NCBI GenBank assembly: GCA_028280405.1
Contig: JANQLW010000006.1
Location: forward strand, 1 to 36,596
DNA from: Bacteroidales bacterium
GTDB lineage: Bacteria > Bacteroidota > Bacteroidia > Bacteroidales > GCA-2711565
Reading direction: 5' to 3'
DNA: 36,596 bases
Position numbers and translations under genes: made by a program. The notes beneath the pieces are model-generated. The model saw nothing but the letters and a program-made list of their open reading frames with translations, did not search any database and was not told the DNA's origin. Of the stretch, positions 36,322 through 36,596 are shown piece after piece (the first letter of the stretch is position 1; every line of letters begins with the position of its first letter).

Positions 36322-36341
36322 TTCACCTAAGATTTATATAT

Positions 36342-36349
36342 CAAAAATA
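36342..36349 (-). promoter_or_regulatory. -7 promoter element of the 907-residue protein gene
   Basis: The minus strand reads TATTTTTG, an exact TAnnTTTG match, ending 20 bp before the ATG at 36321. No -33 TTTG at normal spacing was found. Confidence 0.5.
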
Positions 36350-36445
36350 ATACAAAATAGAGGGGAACTTTCTTTGTTAAATCTTTGTAATCAACATAGA
36401 AATGTTAATTAAAGAATAATGAATAATGAACACCGATTAACGATT

Positions 36446-36473
36446 TTAGGACAAGACAATTATCTTGTCCTAA
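36446..36473. repeat. 11-bp inverted repeat TTAGGACAAGA
   Basis: TTAGGACAAGA (36446-36456) and TCTTGTCCTAA (36463-36473) flank CAATTA. There is no T-run on either side. It is part of a palindrome-rich, gene-free end of the window. Confidence 0.6.
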
Positions 36474-36474
36474 G

Positions 36475-36590
36475 CTCCGCTCAACGCATTATCCAAAAGG
36501 GCCCCTGAGCGGAGTCGAAGGGATATGGAATTAAACCGGCATAAGGTTCCCCGAGCGAAGACGAGGGTGGTACCTGAGCCTGTCGAGGGG
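36475..36590. repeat. Cluster of CCTGAGC...TCGA(A)GGG repeats
   Basis: Three related units lie close together: CCTGAGCGGAGTCGAAGGG (from 36504), CCCCGAGCGAAGACGAGGG (from 36549) and CCTGAGCCTGTCGAGGGG (36573-36590). CTCCGCTCA (36475-36483) is also inverted against TGAGCGGAG (36506-36514). Units of this kind are widespread intergenic palindromes in Bacteroidota, from memory and unsearched. The gap 36322-36596 shows no gene; the next gene lies beyond the window. Confidence 0.65.
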
Positions 36591-36596
36591 AGCTAT

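Overview
The window is a chromosomal segment of a member of the phylum Bacteroidota, probably class Bacteroidia or Cytophagia. The DNA is AT-rich. Many genes are preceded by the phylum's unusual -7 promoter element TAnnTTTG, and a secreted protease ends in a type IX secretion sorting domain. The window also carries a complete Bat (aerotolerance-type) operon and several SPOR, FadL-like and lipoprotein genes typical of the group. No rRNA, tRNA, CRISPR array, insertion sequence, phage or plasmid gene was recognised. The layout is that of an ordinary core-genome segment.

Layout. 1-405 is gene-free apart from a palindrome. Enolase (435-1724, +) is followed by a terminator and a long palindromic repeat. 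On the minus strand come a SPOR/beta-barrel protein with a TPR partner (1999-4631) and alaS (4801-7410). A divergent promoter region then leads to an M23 peptidase and a MerR-type regulator (7538-8863, +). A nested GC-rich palindrome fills the gap to a lipoprotein alkaline phosphatase and two tandem MFS transporter paralogues (9073-13020, -). Next are a T9SS-exported trypsin-like protease (13179-15062, +), a PASTA protein with an RluD-type pseudouridine synthase (15067-16984, -), and ddl (+) converging on rdgB (-) through a shared terminator. An SGNH-hydrolase lipoprotein with a FadL-type porin (18914-21532, -) is followed by a membrane protein with uracil-DNA glycosylase (21689-23029, -) and a tiny lipoprotein (23088-23231, +).

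23228-31629 (-) is one operon-like block: moxR, DUF58, an uncharacterised membrane protein, batA, batB, batC, batD, batE. It encodes an AAA+ ATPase, three VWA-type proteins, TPR and SH3 proteins and membrane anchors, which probably form one envelope-associated complex. Beyond it are a stand-alone ABC-type transmembrane protein and an FKBP-type lipoprotein (+), then a large single-pass membrane protein (33598-36321, -). The right end is dense in short palindromes.

Working together: several genes serve the envelope, namely ddl, the PASTA protein, the M23 peptidase and the SPOR protein for peptidoglycan, and the SGNH hydrolase with the FadL porin probably for lipid handling. alaS, rluD, ung and rdgB are information-processing or nucleotide-housekeeping genes. 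Promoter elements lying inside the longest open frames argue for shorter starts in eno, the upstream MFS gene and rdgB. The ddl start is shortened on homology alone. I found no convincing wholly new system. The best candidates for a second look are the SPOR/barrel-TPR pair, the uncharacterised fifth envelope gene of the Bat block, the ATPase-less ABC membrane protein, the 907-residue membrane protein, the 47-residue lipoprotein and the dispersed palindrome families.
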